23,303 nucleotides of DNA from Dehalococcoidales bacterium (GTDB taxonomy: Bacteria; Chloroflexota; Dehalococcoidia; Dehalococcoidales; UBA3254). The notes beneath the pieces are model-generated. The model was not told the origin of the DNA. It ran no database searches and was given only the letters and a program-made list of their open reading frames with translations. The position numbers were made by a program, and so were the translations under genes. The number at the start of each line of letters is the position of its first letter. Within the stretch, counting starts at the first letter, position 1. Location: the NCBI GenBank assembly GCA_016926695.1, contig JAFGOB010000023.1:1-23303 (forward strand), read 5' to 3'. Below are positions 7,084-14,669 of this stretch, piece after piece.

Positions 7084-8874
7084 TCATTTGGATCCTGCGG
7101 ACTGATCTATCCAGATATATTGAGACCAGCTGGAATTATAACCCAGGGCATATTCACCATGGTAATTCTTGACCCGCGGCTGCCAGAAGGTATACAGATA
7201 ATTGGCCGGCCGCAGGATATACCAGCATTTTTCAAGAACATAGGGCATGAGATCACGATGCAATTGGTCAACCTTTGCCTGATCTACAAGATCATACTGC
7301 TGAATCTCCTGGTAGGTCGCGTCAACCTTTGCATCCTTGACCCAGCTTCGGTTGAAGGTGCTGTCCCCTCTGAAAGCAAATAACTGGGCATAAGGTCCAG
7401 GTTGTACGTAGAAGGAATATAACATATCAGCATATTGCCTGGATAAAGACTCGCCCATGTACGCACCGAACTCTAAAGGCTGTATCGTAAGTTCCACGCT
7501 GATCTCGGCCCACATGTCCTTAACTAATGAGAGGAAATCGATATAGTCAGGGTTGTTCCAGGTGTCTACCGTGCACTTGAAACCATCGGGGTAGCCTGCT
7601 TCTGTCAATAATGCTTTTGCTTTTTCAACGTTGTAGCCATAAAGGTCCTGCACGTTTTGAGGCATTTCCTCCAAAGGCATGTAGGCGTTTTCATAACCTT
7701 TAACATTCGCTATCGGGAAGGCGATGATTTCCGAATCGCCGGAATCAAGATCATTCTTTATAGCGCTATAGTTGATAGCCATCGTCAGTGCCTGCCGTAC
7801 TTTTATATCTTTATACGGCAGATCTTCTCTATCCGTTCTCATGGAAATGATCATGTTGCCGGCGATGGCTTTATTGTATTTCAGTTCCGGATTGGTCTTC
7901 ATCAGATTAACGGCATCATCATGGGTAAGCTGCTGTACAACGTCTACCTGTCCGGTACGCAGTGCCGCAATCTGGGTGGAAACATCCGGCATGATCAATA
8001 TCTCTACCGCATCGATATAGGGCAGTTGGTTCCCTTCTCCGGCTCCGCACGGGTCTTTTTTCCAATAGTCCGGATTCCTGACAAAAGTAGCTGAACTACC
8101 CGGAACATAATCTGACACCATGAAGGGTCCTGTCCCGACTATATTGTGCCAATCCGTCAGATCGCCATATTTTTCGATAACTTCCTGAGGCAGCACTTCT
8201 CTCTCGGGAAGCAGTAACCACATCGGGTCTACGCTGCTGAGTGGCGTCTGTACTTGTACCGTCCAGTCATCAAGTTTCGTCACCACTGTCGACTGTGCCA
8301 TTTGGGGTTCGCTGATAGCCAGGAAGGATGTGGGTGATGTAAGGTGCCGGTTAAACGAATATACTACATCATCGGCTGTGATCTCGCGTCCACCCACTAG
8401 CTGGCTCGCCGGATTATCGGGATCCAATGCAAAGTGGACACCTTTGCGTACGTGGAAAACGATCGTCCCCGGGCCTGTCAGCTCAAAACTCTCGCAAGCA
8501 TCGCCGGTTGTATACTCAATACGTTTCAGGGCATTCATATCCCAAGCGATGTCATTGGTTCCGGCCGGTCCTTTTGACCAGTCGCCGATGACAGGGCTGT
8601 TATAAACCAAATACAATTGAAGTAAAAAACCAGCCGGGTATTTGTCATTGTCCCAACCTTGCAGATCAGTCGTTTGCGCAATAGTCAACGTACCGCCATA
8701 TTTTGGAAGCTCGATCGATGTCGTCGTAGTTCCGGTGGATGTGGTTGTTGTGGAAGTTGTTGTCGCCGATGGAGTTGATGTTGATGTCGATGTTTCATTG
8801 TTCGCGCAGGACATTAGCAATAGTGCCACCATTATTAAACAGATAAAGAAATAAGATGTCTTTTTGAATCGCAT
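7084..8874 (-). CDS. Family-5 (peptide/oligopeptide-type) ABC transporter solute-binding lipoprotein
   Basis: This 596-residue protein starts with a lipoprotein signal peptide: basic MRFKK, a hydrophobic stretch to residue 20, then a lipobox LMSC with Cys23 as the expected lipidation site. A Ser/Thr-rich linker (about residues 27-53) tethers the domain. The mature part is a typical SBP_bac_5 protein: YGGTLTIAQTTD at the domain start, the FHVRKGVHFA and ITADDVVYSFNRH signature around residues 145-180, and GTGPFMVSDY, RNPDYW, VRQALTMAINYS and AKALLTEAGYPDG motifs further on. It would capture a peptide or other small solute outside the membrane and hand it to a permease. Start is supported by AAAGGAGGAG 8 bases upstream. 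No permease genes adjoin it; the dppBCDF-like operon about 5 kb away lacks its own binding protein and is the obvious partner, by inference. Confidence 0.94.
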   Translation of the reverse strand: MRFKKTSYFFICLIMVALLLMSCANNETSTSTSTPSATTTSTTTTSTGTTTTSIELPKYGGTLTIAQTTDLQGWDNDKYPAGFLLQLYLVYNSPVIGDWSKGPAGTNDIAWDMNALKRIEYTTGDACESFELTGPGTIVFHVRKGVHFALDPDNPASQLVGGREITADDVVYSFNRHLTSPTSFLAISEPQMAQSTVVTKLDDWTVQVQTPLSSVDPMWLLLPEREVLPQEVIEKYGDLTDWHNIVGTGPFMVSDYVPGSSATFVRNPDYWKKDPCGAGEGNQLPYIDAVEILIMPDVSTQIAALRTGQVDVVQQLTHDDAVNLMKTNPELKYNKAIAGNMIISMRTDREDLPYKDIKVRQALTMAINYSAIKNDLDSGDSEIIAFPIANVKGYENAYMPLEEMPQNVQDLYGYNVEKAKALLTEAGYPDGFKCTVDTWNNPDYIDFLSLVKDMWAEISVELTIQPLEFGAYMGESLSRQYADMLYSFYVQPGPYAQLFAFRGDSTFNRSWVKDAKVDATYQEIQQYDLVDQAKVDQLHRDLMPYVLEKCWYILRPANYLYTFWQPRVKNYHGEYALGYNSSWSQYIWIDQSAGSK

Positions 8875-8880
8875 TACTTT

Positions 8881-8953
8881 TCTCCTCCTTTATTATGGTT
8901 TCACTTTTGGTCTTCTATCGTGGCTTGACAATAAAACCCTCTCCTCCTTTATT
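8881..8953 (-). repeat. 14-bp direct repeat duplicating the ribosome-binding site, with a possible 12-codon leader
   Basis: The sequence TCTCCTCCTTTATT (AATAAAGGAGGAGA on the minus strand) occurs at 8881-8894 and again at 8940-8953, 59 bases apart. The proximal copy is the ribosome-binding site of the binding-protein gene. Behind the distal copy a TTG at 8931 opens a 12-codon frame that ends with TAA at 8895-8893, touching the proximal copy. Whether this leader is translated is unknown. Confidence 0.4.
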
Positions 8954-8971
8954 GCTGGTATTTATTAACAT

Positions 8972-9008
8972 TGTAATATGACTTCATTTAATACATTACA
9001 TATGAAGT
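8972..9008. promoter_or_regulatory. Interleaved inverted repeats, candidate operator of the solute-binding protein gene
   Basis: TGTAAT (8972-8977) pairs with ATTACA (8995-9000), and ACTTCAT (8981-8987) pairs with ATGAAGT (9002-9008). They lie at and just after the predicted transcription start of the binding-protein gene, where a repressor would block initiation or early elongation. Confidence 0.4.
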
Positions 9009-9013
9009 TGCTA

Positions 9014-9043
9014 ATTGTATACCTTTCAACTTAATAATGTCAA
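9014..9043 (-). promoter_or_regulatory. Sigma-70 promoter of the solute-binding protein gene
   Basis: On the minus strand a perfect TTGACA (9043-9038) and TACAAT (9019-9014, 5/6) are 18 bases apart. The predicted start of transcription is near 9007, giving a leader of about 130 bases. The interval from here to 9435 contains no convincing gene; only an 8-bp inverted repeat, CCCTGTCA/TGACAGGG, at 9357-9364 and 9410-9417 stands out. Confidence 0.7.
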
Positions 9044-9435
9044 GTATATTTGAGTAATATCAGCAGATGGAAAATCCGCAAAAAAAACTTCCCGGTGATG
9101 TACTGATTGGAATCCTTTGAAAAAGCTGCCAACCATGAAAATGGAGTGGATTTTCCCGTTTTCAACAAATTATCTTGTGGGATCTGGTCAGCTCAAAGCG
9201 GAGCGAATTTTTCTGAGGGTGTCTGCGCTGCAGAAGCCGGAACGGCAGCGTGCCGGAGTCGGCCGTGGGTCACATGCAAAGCATCTTCAATAGCCCCATC
9301 CGGCTCCGGCGGCGGTCACGTTACCGTAGATTCTAAAAAGGCCGCCATGATACAATCCCTGTCAATCAGGAGAGGATTCCACTCTATCGTGACCCCTTCC
9401 CTATACAAATGACAGGGTATATCTCAATAGTAAAC

Positions 9436-10245
9436 TTATAATGGAATATCACCGAGATTGACATCGACCTCAGTATCTATGTGATCGATGGTTTTAACAG
9501 GGTATCCCCCGGCTTTTAGTATCAATGAATATACACCGGTATCCAGTCCCCTGAACCAGAAGTCGCCGAAATGGTCGCTGTGTGTTACTGTTTCGTCGCC
9601 TGTTCTCGCATTGACCAGGGTAACTGTCGCACCGGCAATGACCTCATCCTTATCGGGGTCGAAAACAGCTCCGGTGATGAAGCTTTTGGGTAAGCCGATA
9701 TAATAGACCCTCGGCTTGGTACCATATTCAGGATGAAGGACCTCGGCACGGGAAATCAGGTCTTTCATCTCGTCTTCTTCCCCGAACTGTAACGCTCCCG
9801 TCGGGCAAACTTCAACACATCGCGGCTCTTTCCAGCCCCTGTCCAGCAGGTGTGCGCAAAACGTGCATTTCTGGGCGACATTCAATGTCTCGTTGAAAAA
9901 GATGACGCCTTCATAAGGGCACTCGGCGATGCAGTCCATACGTCCGGAGCATTTTTCAGGGTCGATGATGACTGTACCATCTTCCCTCTTATAAATTGCG
10001 TTTTGCTTGCACGCTTTGATGCACGGAGCTTCGTCGCAGTGCTGGCAGATACTGTGAAGATAGGTAATCATGACCTTGGGAACGGTACCGCGGACCATTT
10101 CGGTCGTTTTTGTCCAGAAATGTCCGGTATCCGGCTGTGGTTTGGCATATGGCGACCAGTCGTTTCCCACATGTTCGTCTTTACAGGCTATCTGGCAGTT
10201 ATGACAACCATTACATTTGGTAATATCGAAAACCATGACTTTCAT
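9436..10245 (-). CDS. athS: Transhydroxylase small subunit-like Fe-S protein with C-terminal transthyretin-like domain
   Basis: The 269-residue protein is a DMSO-reductase-B-type electron-transfer subunit. Cysteines fall in four groups: C11/C14/C17/C21, C67/C70/C75/C79, C99/C105/C109 and C127/C130/C143/C147. The third group lacks its second Cys (Arg102 stands there), so one cluster is either absent or [3Fe-4S], as happens in NarH where Trp replaces the same position. After GTKPRVYYIGLP (about 185-196) a beta-rich C-terminal domain (ITGAVFDPD, AGATVTLVNA, HFGDFWFRGLDTGVYSL) resembles carboxypeptidase-regulatory/transthyretin-like domains. This combination is what the small subunit of Pelobacter pyrogallol-phloroglucinol transhydroxylase has, as I recall it. 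The start codon lies 1 base after the stop codon of the large-subunit gene, with GGAGG inside that gene's end, so the two are translationally coupled. No Tat or Sec signal is visible; the enzyme should be cytosolic. Confidence 0.87.
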   Translation of the reverse strand: MKVMVFDITKCNGCHNCQIACKDEHVGNDWSPYAKPQPDTGHFWTKTTEMVRGTVPKVMITYLHSICQHCDEAPCIKACKQNAIYKREDGTVIIDPEKCSGRMDCIAECPYEGVIFFNETLNVAQKCTFCAHLLDRGWKEPRCVEVCPTGALQFGEEDEMKDLISRAEVLHPEYGTKPRVYYIGLPKSFITGAVFDPDKDEVIAGATVTLVNARTGDETVTHSDHFGDFWFRGLDTGVYSLILKAGGYPVKTIDHIDTEVDVNLGDIPL

Positions 10246-10246
10246 T

Positions 10247-12832
10247 TCACTTTGCCTCCAGGAAGGATTCCAGCGTAAGGCCGGTGGCCGCGTGAAAGTG
10301 CCGGCTGAATGGCTTGGGGTACTGCTTTCTCAACTCATCCAGGTCAGCCCTCTCGATATTCACCAGGAAACCGCTGATCACCATACCGCATACATTCTGA
10401 GACGTGGTATGGCGGGGAGTGATAGTATTGATTGCGCCGCCGCGGTCGATTTTTCCGGGTACGATAGGATCGTATTTGGCTCCGTGGTCGACGGATATCG
10501 TACCCGGTATAATCCGCTCGGTTACATAAGCCCCGGCAAGCACGATCCCTCTTTCGTTGAAAATTTTTACGATGTCACCTTTACTGATGCCTTTCGCGGC
10601 AGCATCAATGGGATGTATCCAGACGGGCTGGTACTGGTAACCATCCGGTCCTCTGACCTTACAGGTAGGTATTTCTCTCAGCCAGGAGATATCCTCATGA
10701 TTAGCATGGACTCCCCAGCGGGGATGATTAGAGACCAGCAGGAACGGATATTCACCGGACCGTGCATGGAGGAGGCTTTCCTGGTGGCTCTTTCCATAAG
10801 GTATCCAATGGGGCACCGGCGGCCGTTCTTCATCATCCGGAAAATGTTCCTTCAACCCAACGGACTCGAACTCTATTTTACCGGTAGGTGTTCTCAGCCG
10901 GTTGTTCTCCGGATCATTATAGAATTTCCTGAGACCGGGCAGGTCTTGCTGCCAGTCGGGATCGGTTGGGATAACGTAATATCCTTTATCCGTTAGTTGC
11001 TCCCAGCTTACCATGTCCTGGACACGAGAGTGGTCGAAGGCTGTCTTGATCCATTCTTCTGCCGATTTTCCCTCGGTATATTCTTCGAGTACTCCAAGAC
11101 GTTCGGCGATGGCACAGACGATTTCGTAATCGCTCCTGCTTTCTCCGATTGGCTCGATGCATTTTTCCTCGAGAAAAATGATCGAATATTGCCCGCCAAG
11201 GGTATCCTGGGAGATATCCGGTACCTCGAAGACCGTGTTGGCCGGCAGGATAATATCAGCCAGCAGGCAATCGTTTTCCAGCCAGGGGTGCTGGGCTAAC
11301 ACGAATTCTATCTTGGGATCTCTGAAGGCTTCAACGATACGATTCCCCTCGTTCCAGCAGGTTATCCAGCAGGGAGAATCGCTCCAGATCATGTGAATAT
11401 CGGGACATCCTTCGAACGGAAAGGTATACTTGACGAATTGGTTATCCCGCCTGGCCATCTCGGACTCGCAGCCGTACCAGGTTACCGGCGGGTTGAGGAT
11501 GGCGTCCGGCACAAGTGTCTTGGGAATAAATGAAGGATTGGTCTCGGAAACATAGCCGCCGCGATAGCCGGCATGGAGAGAAGGGCGCATTTTGGCTTTA
11601 GGCAAGGGATACTGTCCTTTGCTATCGAACATACCCCACTCGAGCATCTTGACCTGCTGAACGCCGGGCTTACCGAGTCCCTGCATCGCCAGCAGCAGGA
11701 CCTGCAGCCGGGCCGGTTCACTGGAGTACGGTCCGCGGATACCCGGCCCGCCATTACCGATAACAATAGAAGTTCTTTTCGATGCCCACAAGCGGGCCAG
11801 CGCCGTGGCTATCCTGGCCGGAACGCCGGTGATTTCGGACGCCCATTTCGGAGTCTTGGGAATGCCGTCTTCCTTGCCGAGGACGTAATCTGCGAATTTT
11901 TTAAAACCATGGGTATGAGTAGCAACGTATTCTTTATCATAGGTATCTTCGGTAATCCAGATATAAGCGATGGCCAGGTAAAGAGCGGCGTCGGTATTGG
12001 GGCGGATGGGTATCCACCTGTCGGCATGGACGCCGGCGGCATAATTGAGATCGGGTGAAATATAGATCTGCTGGATTCCCAACTCGGTGAACCAGTAACT
12101 CAAACGGCTGGGAAGCTGCCCTCCCCAACCCCAGGGGGTCGTCTCCTGATCACAACCCCAGAAAAGCAACAACTCGCTGTTTTCGGCTATATCCGGAATG
12201 ACATTGGCAGAAGGCACCTGCTGCCCGACCGGTTCCATACCCCAGACATGTTTGGCTCCCCATACCCAGCCTTCCCAGCTGTCCGGGTTTCGCGACTGCA
12301 ACGTATAACCGCCGAGCAGCTTCAACAGCTTCCGTCCGCAGCCGTGACAGGCATGTACGGTCTTGTTCTCACCGTGAGCGTCTGACTGGTACAAGATCGC
12401 GTTAGTCGTATATGTTTCCTGGATTCGTTTTATTTCAGTAGCAATGATATCCAAAGCTTCATCCCAGGATATCCTTATGTACTTGCTGGTCCCTCGATTT
12501 TGTATGTTGCGTTCACCGTGAGGGTCGAAATCCACTCTCTTCAATGGATATCGAATACGGCTGGGCGAATACGTCCTTTTCTTGTATGAGAGAGAAATGG
12601 GCGGTATCAAGGTCTTCGTCTGCGGTTCAAAGGTTTTACCCCGTACTTCAAGTTTCCATGGATTGAATTCCTGAGGATCATATTTCCAGTCGTAGCGGAA
12701 CGGCCTGATCCTGACAATTTTTCCGTTACTCACGTCCACCATGGATGTATTCGAACCATACGATTCAGCACACCAGCTGATGTCCTTGATATAAGATTGT
12801 TCTTCACTGCTGGTTGTTCTCGGTTTATCCAT
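10247..12832 (-). CDS. athL: Molybdopterin oxidoreductase, pyrogallol hydroxytransferase (transhydroxylase) large subunit-like
   Basis: This 861-residue protein belongs to the DMSO reductase family and is close in length and sequence to the 875-residue AthL of Pelobacter acidigallici. Shared blocks (from memory) include EVRGKTFEP, FDPHGERN, YIRISWDEA, NPDSWEGW, EYVATHTHGFKKFADYVLGK, LADIILPA, CIEPIGESRSDYEI and a C-terminal DRGGAINTITP. In the Pelobacter enzyme Asp174 and Ser175 sit at the molybdenum; NPDSW supplies Asp184-Ser185 here, and His153 is the likely counterpart of His144. There is no N-terminal Cys motif for an Fe-S cluster and no twin-arginine signal, again as in AthL. The reference enzyme moves a hydroxyl group between trihydroxybenzenes without net redox; catechol dehydroxylases are relatives, so dehydroxylation is an alternative. 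The segment at about 395-470, which should hold the third catalytic residue (Tyr404), is shorter and diverged. A GAAAGGAAAACG ribosome-binding site precedes the ATG. Confidence 0.88.
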   Translation of the reverse strand: MDKPRTTSSEEQSYIKDISWCAESYGSNTSMVDVSNGKIVRIRPFRYDWKYDPQEFNPWKLEVRGKTFEPQTKTLIPPISLSYKKRTYSPSRIRYPLKRVDFDPHGERNIQNRGTSKYIRISWDEALDIIATEIKRIQETYTTNAILYQSDAHGENKTVHACHGCGRKLLKLLGGYTLQSRNPDSWEGWVWGAKHVWGMEPVGQQVPSANVIPDIAENSELLLFWGCDQETTPWGWGGQLPSRLSYWFTELGIQQIYISPDLNYAAGVHADRWIPIRPNTDAALYLAIAYIWITEDTYDKEYVATHTHGFKKFADYVLGKEDGIPKTPKWASEITGVPARIATALARLWASKRTSIVIGNGGPGIRGPYSSEPARLQVLLLAMQGLGKPGVQQVKMLEWGMFDSKGQYPLPKAKMRPSLHAGYRGGYVSETNPSFIPKTLVPDAILNPPVTWYGCESEMARRDNQFVKYTFPFEGCPDIHMIWSDSPCWITCWNEGNRIVEAFRDPKIEFVLAQHPWLENDCLLADIILPANTVFEVPDISQDTLGGQYSIIFLEEKCIEPIGESRSDYEIVCAIAERLGVLEEYTEGKSAEEWIKTAFDHSRVQDMVSWEQLTDKGYYVIPTDPDWQQDLPGLRKFYNDPENNRLRTPTGKIEFESVGLKEHFPDDEERPPVPHWIPYGKSHQESLLHARSGEYPFLLVSNHPRWGVHANHEDISWLREIPTCKVRGPDGYQYQPVWIHPIDAAAKGISKGDIVKIFNERGIVLAGAYVTERIIPGTISVDHGAKYDPIVPGKIDRGGAINTITPRHTTSQNVCGMVISGFLVNIERADLDELRKQYPKPFSRHFHAATGLTLESFLEAK

Positions 12833-12905
12833 CGTTTTCCTTTCTTCTTCCTTGATATACCCGATTCCGGGGCTTTTCTTGGTCGATTTTTCCGTCTTCG
12901 GCGTA

Positions 12906-13304
12906 CTATGCCCTTTGCTGCTTTAGTTCATACCGTACCAGGTACAGCATAGCCAAGGTGAAGAAACTTAAGCCCCGTACTGCACAGCCGTTTATGTCGT
13001 ACCTTCAGGCAGTCCCACAGGTGTTGACCACCCGGAAGTCATTTTCTCCTTTGTACCTCATCTGCCTCTGCTCATGGTTATAGGGCTTTCCCCATATATT
13101 CCGCTTACTCTTTACCATATAATAGTTCATTCATGATCTTGCTGTCGTGTATCGAGTCACTGGGCAACACGATACTGGATACAGGTCTTTTGCCCCTGTT
13201 CATTCCGACATGAGTCCTCATCCCGAAGTACCGCTGGTTACCCTTCTTCACTGCTTCATCTCCGGGTTCCGCGTCTTGTTCCGGATCTTCGTCGTAGACA
13301 ATTC
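12906..13304 (-). pseudogene. Degenerate IS5-family transposase (DDE domain remnant)
   Basis: Reading the minus strand in changing frames gives consecutive IS5-type transposase pieces: LSTTKIRNKTRNPEMKQ, then after a shift VKKGNQRYFGMRTHVGMN followed by SSIVLPSDSIHDSKIMNELL, where family members have KKGNQWYFGMKAHIGVD and VTTSANVHDS. A stop and another shift lead to a poorly conserved middle, then KVRHKRLCS, and finally FFTLAMLYLVRYELKQQRA ending in TAG at 12908-12906, which matches the usual C-terminus (tLFALsNLYLVRR). The N-terminal part is missing and at least three frame changes are needed, so it cannot make a transposase. No terminal inverted repeats were identified. It lies about 75 bases upstream of the athL-like start, in the same orientation. 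Confidence 0.75.
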
Positions 13305-13363
13305 ATTGATTATTATGTTTATCTTACGGACAGTTTTATGTGGTTTCGGTTGTTCGTAATGGT

Positions 13364-13450
13364 TGTCTTTGCGAGTCCCGACGCATCGGGACGAAGCAAT
13401 CCCGATTTCCGAGATTGCCACGGGGCCTGAAGGCCCTTCGCAATGACATC
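13364..13450. repeat. Palindromic dispersed-repeat element (REP/MITE-like)
   Basis: The element is bounded by an imperfect inverted pair, GTCTTTGCGAG and CTTCGCAATGAC. Inside are a perfect hairpin TCCCGA-CGCA-TCGGGA, the pair GCAATC/GATTGC around the centre, and a second perfect hairpin GGGCC-TGAA-GGCCC. The GTCATTGCGA...GAAGCAATC wording is that of short palindromic elements scattered through many bacterial genomes, including Chloroflexota and Deltaproteobacteria (recollection). It has no coding capacity and is the only copy seen in this window. It sits between the transposase remnant and the dpp promoter. Confidence 0.65.
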
Positions 13451-13497
13451 GTCTTTTTCCATCAACCAAATGCAAATAGTACCCTATGGACAGCGCC

Positions 13498-13526
13498 TTG
13501 ACATTGCACATGAAATATATTACTGT
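13498..13526 (+). promoter_or_regulatory. Candidate promoter of the dppBCDF-like operon
   Basis: A perfect TTGACA (13498-13503) is followed after 17 bases by TACTGT (13521-13526), a poor -10 match. The AT-rich sequence downstream (GTATTACAACATTATC) resembles ATTACAATGTTAA in the leader of the binding-protein gene, which hints at shared control. The start codon is about 140 bases further on. Confidence 0.35.
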
Positions 13527-13666
13527 ATTACAACATTATCTTATTTATGATATATGAAATGACATAGGAAACGCTTTACATGCCGAAATCACGATATACG
13601 CAAGCTTGATAATTTAGTATAGCAACCAATATCCAGGAATATTAACAATAATAGGAAAGGCATGAA

Positions 13667-14656
13667 ATGGCTGCATACGCAATTAGAAGATTATTGCTAA
13701 TTATTCCTACATTTCTCTTAATTACAATACTGGTTTTTTTATCTACCCGATTCATCCCGGGTGACGTCATTGACATGATGCTGGCTCAAATGAATACATC
13801 CGGGACAGCAGCGGAAATGACCCGTACGAACCTCGAAAAAGCGCTGGGACTGGATGCGCCGATACATATCCAGTATTTCCGATGGCTGGGGGTAGCACCA
13901 CAAGAAAACGGCCAATTCCGGGGAATCCTTGAGGGGGACCTGGGAAATTCTTTATGGAAAAATGAAAGCGTATCCAAGCTGATCTTTGAAAGGTTACCAA
14001 TTTCATTGGAGCTTGGTATTATCGCCATCATTTTAAGCCTTTTTGTTGCATTTCCTATCGGTATTTATTCAGCGATACGGCAGGACACGTGGGGTGACTA
14101 TGTGGGCCGCAGCCTGGCCATTCTATTCATTTCTGTTCCCTCCTTTTGGGTTGCTACCCTGCTGTTCGTATATCCACCGATATATTGGGGGTGGTCGCCG
14201 CCAACACAGTATATTCGGATAACGGAAAATTTTTGGGGTAACTTAGGACAATTTGTAATTCCTGCTTTTATTACGGGCATGATGATGGGCGGCACTTTAA
14301 TGAGAATGCTGCGTACCATGATGCTTGAAACATTGAGGCAGGATTACATCAGGACTGCCTGGGCCAAGGGATTGAAAGAAAACGCGGTAATCTTACAGCA
14401 TGCGTTGAAAAACGCGCTGTTGCCCGTGGTTACCATTGTCGGCGGTATGATTCCCATGATAATTGTCGGCGGAGTTGTCATGGAACAAATATTCGCACTT
14501 CCAGGGGTAGGTATTTTAACCTTCCAGGCATTGGGACAACGGGATTACCCTTTACTCCAGGGCATAACCATGTTGTTAGTTCTCATAGTGTTATTCTCTA
14601 ATGTTGTTGTCGATCTTGTTTATGCATGGATAGACCCCCGAGTTCAATATAGATAA
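13667..14656 (+). CDS. dppB: ABC transporter permease, DppB/OppB-like
   Basis: The 329-residue integral membrane protein has the DppB/OppB layout: an N-terminal membrane anchor (RLLLIIPTFLLITILVFLST), a long external loop with FIPGDVID and a GDLGNS block, then five further hydrophobic segments. The cytoplasmic EAA-type coupling loop ETLRQDYIRTAWAKGLKENA (about 220-240) contacts the ATPase subunits. It imports the ligand of a family-5 binding protein together with the DppC-like subunit. GGAAAGG stands 6 bases before the chosen ATG; another ATG 5 bases upstream is in a frame that closes after 12 codons. It is the first gene of four same-strand genes with very short gaps. Substrate specificity cannot be read from permease sequence alone. 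Confidence 0.94.
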   Translation: MAAYAIRRLLLIIPTFLLITILVFLSTRFIPGDVIDMMLAQMNTSGTAAEMTRTNLEKALGLDAPIHIQYFRWLGVAPQENGQFRGILEGDLGNSLWKNESVSKLIFERLPISLELGIIAIILSLFVAFPIGIYSAIRQDTWGDYVGRSLAILFISVPSFWVATLLFVYPPIYWGWSPPTQYIRITENFWGNLGQFVIPAFITGMMMGGTLMRMLRTMMLETLRQDYIRTAWAKGLKENAVILQHALKNALLPVVTIVGGMIPMIIVGGVVMEQIFALPGVGILTFQALGQRDYPLLQGITMLLVLIVLFSNVVVDLVYAWIDPRVQYR

Positions 14657-14669
14657 GGGAAAATGTTGA

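Noticed and set aside
8700..8800. Repetitive GTT/TGT-rich stretch as a tandem repeat array or CRISPR
   Set aside because: It encodes the Ser/Thr-rich linker of the lipoprotein; repetition reflects the codons for Thr and Ser.
9107..9412. Plus-strand open frame of 101 codons between the binding-protein promoter and the athS-like gene
   Set aside because: No family resemblance, no ribosome-binding site, and a low-complexity Gly/Ser/Arg composition. The region is left as non-coding.
9357..9417. CCCTGTCA/TGACAGGG inverted repeat as ends of a small mobile element
   Set aside because: Arms are only 8 bp with no flanking target duplication; noted but not called as an element.
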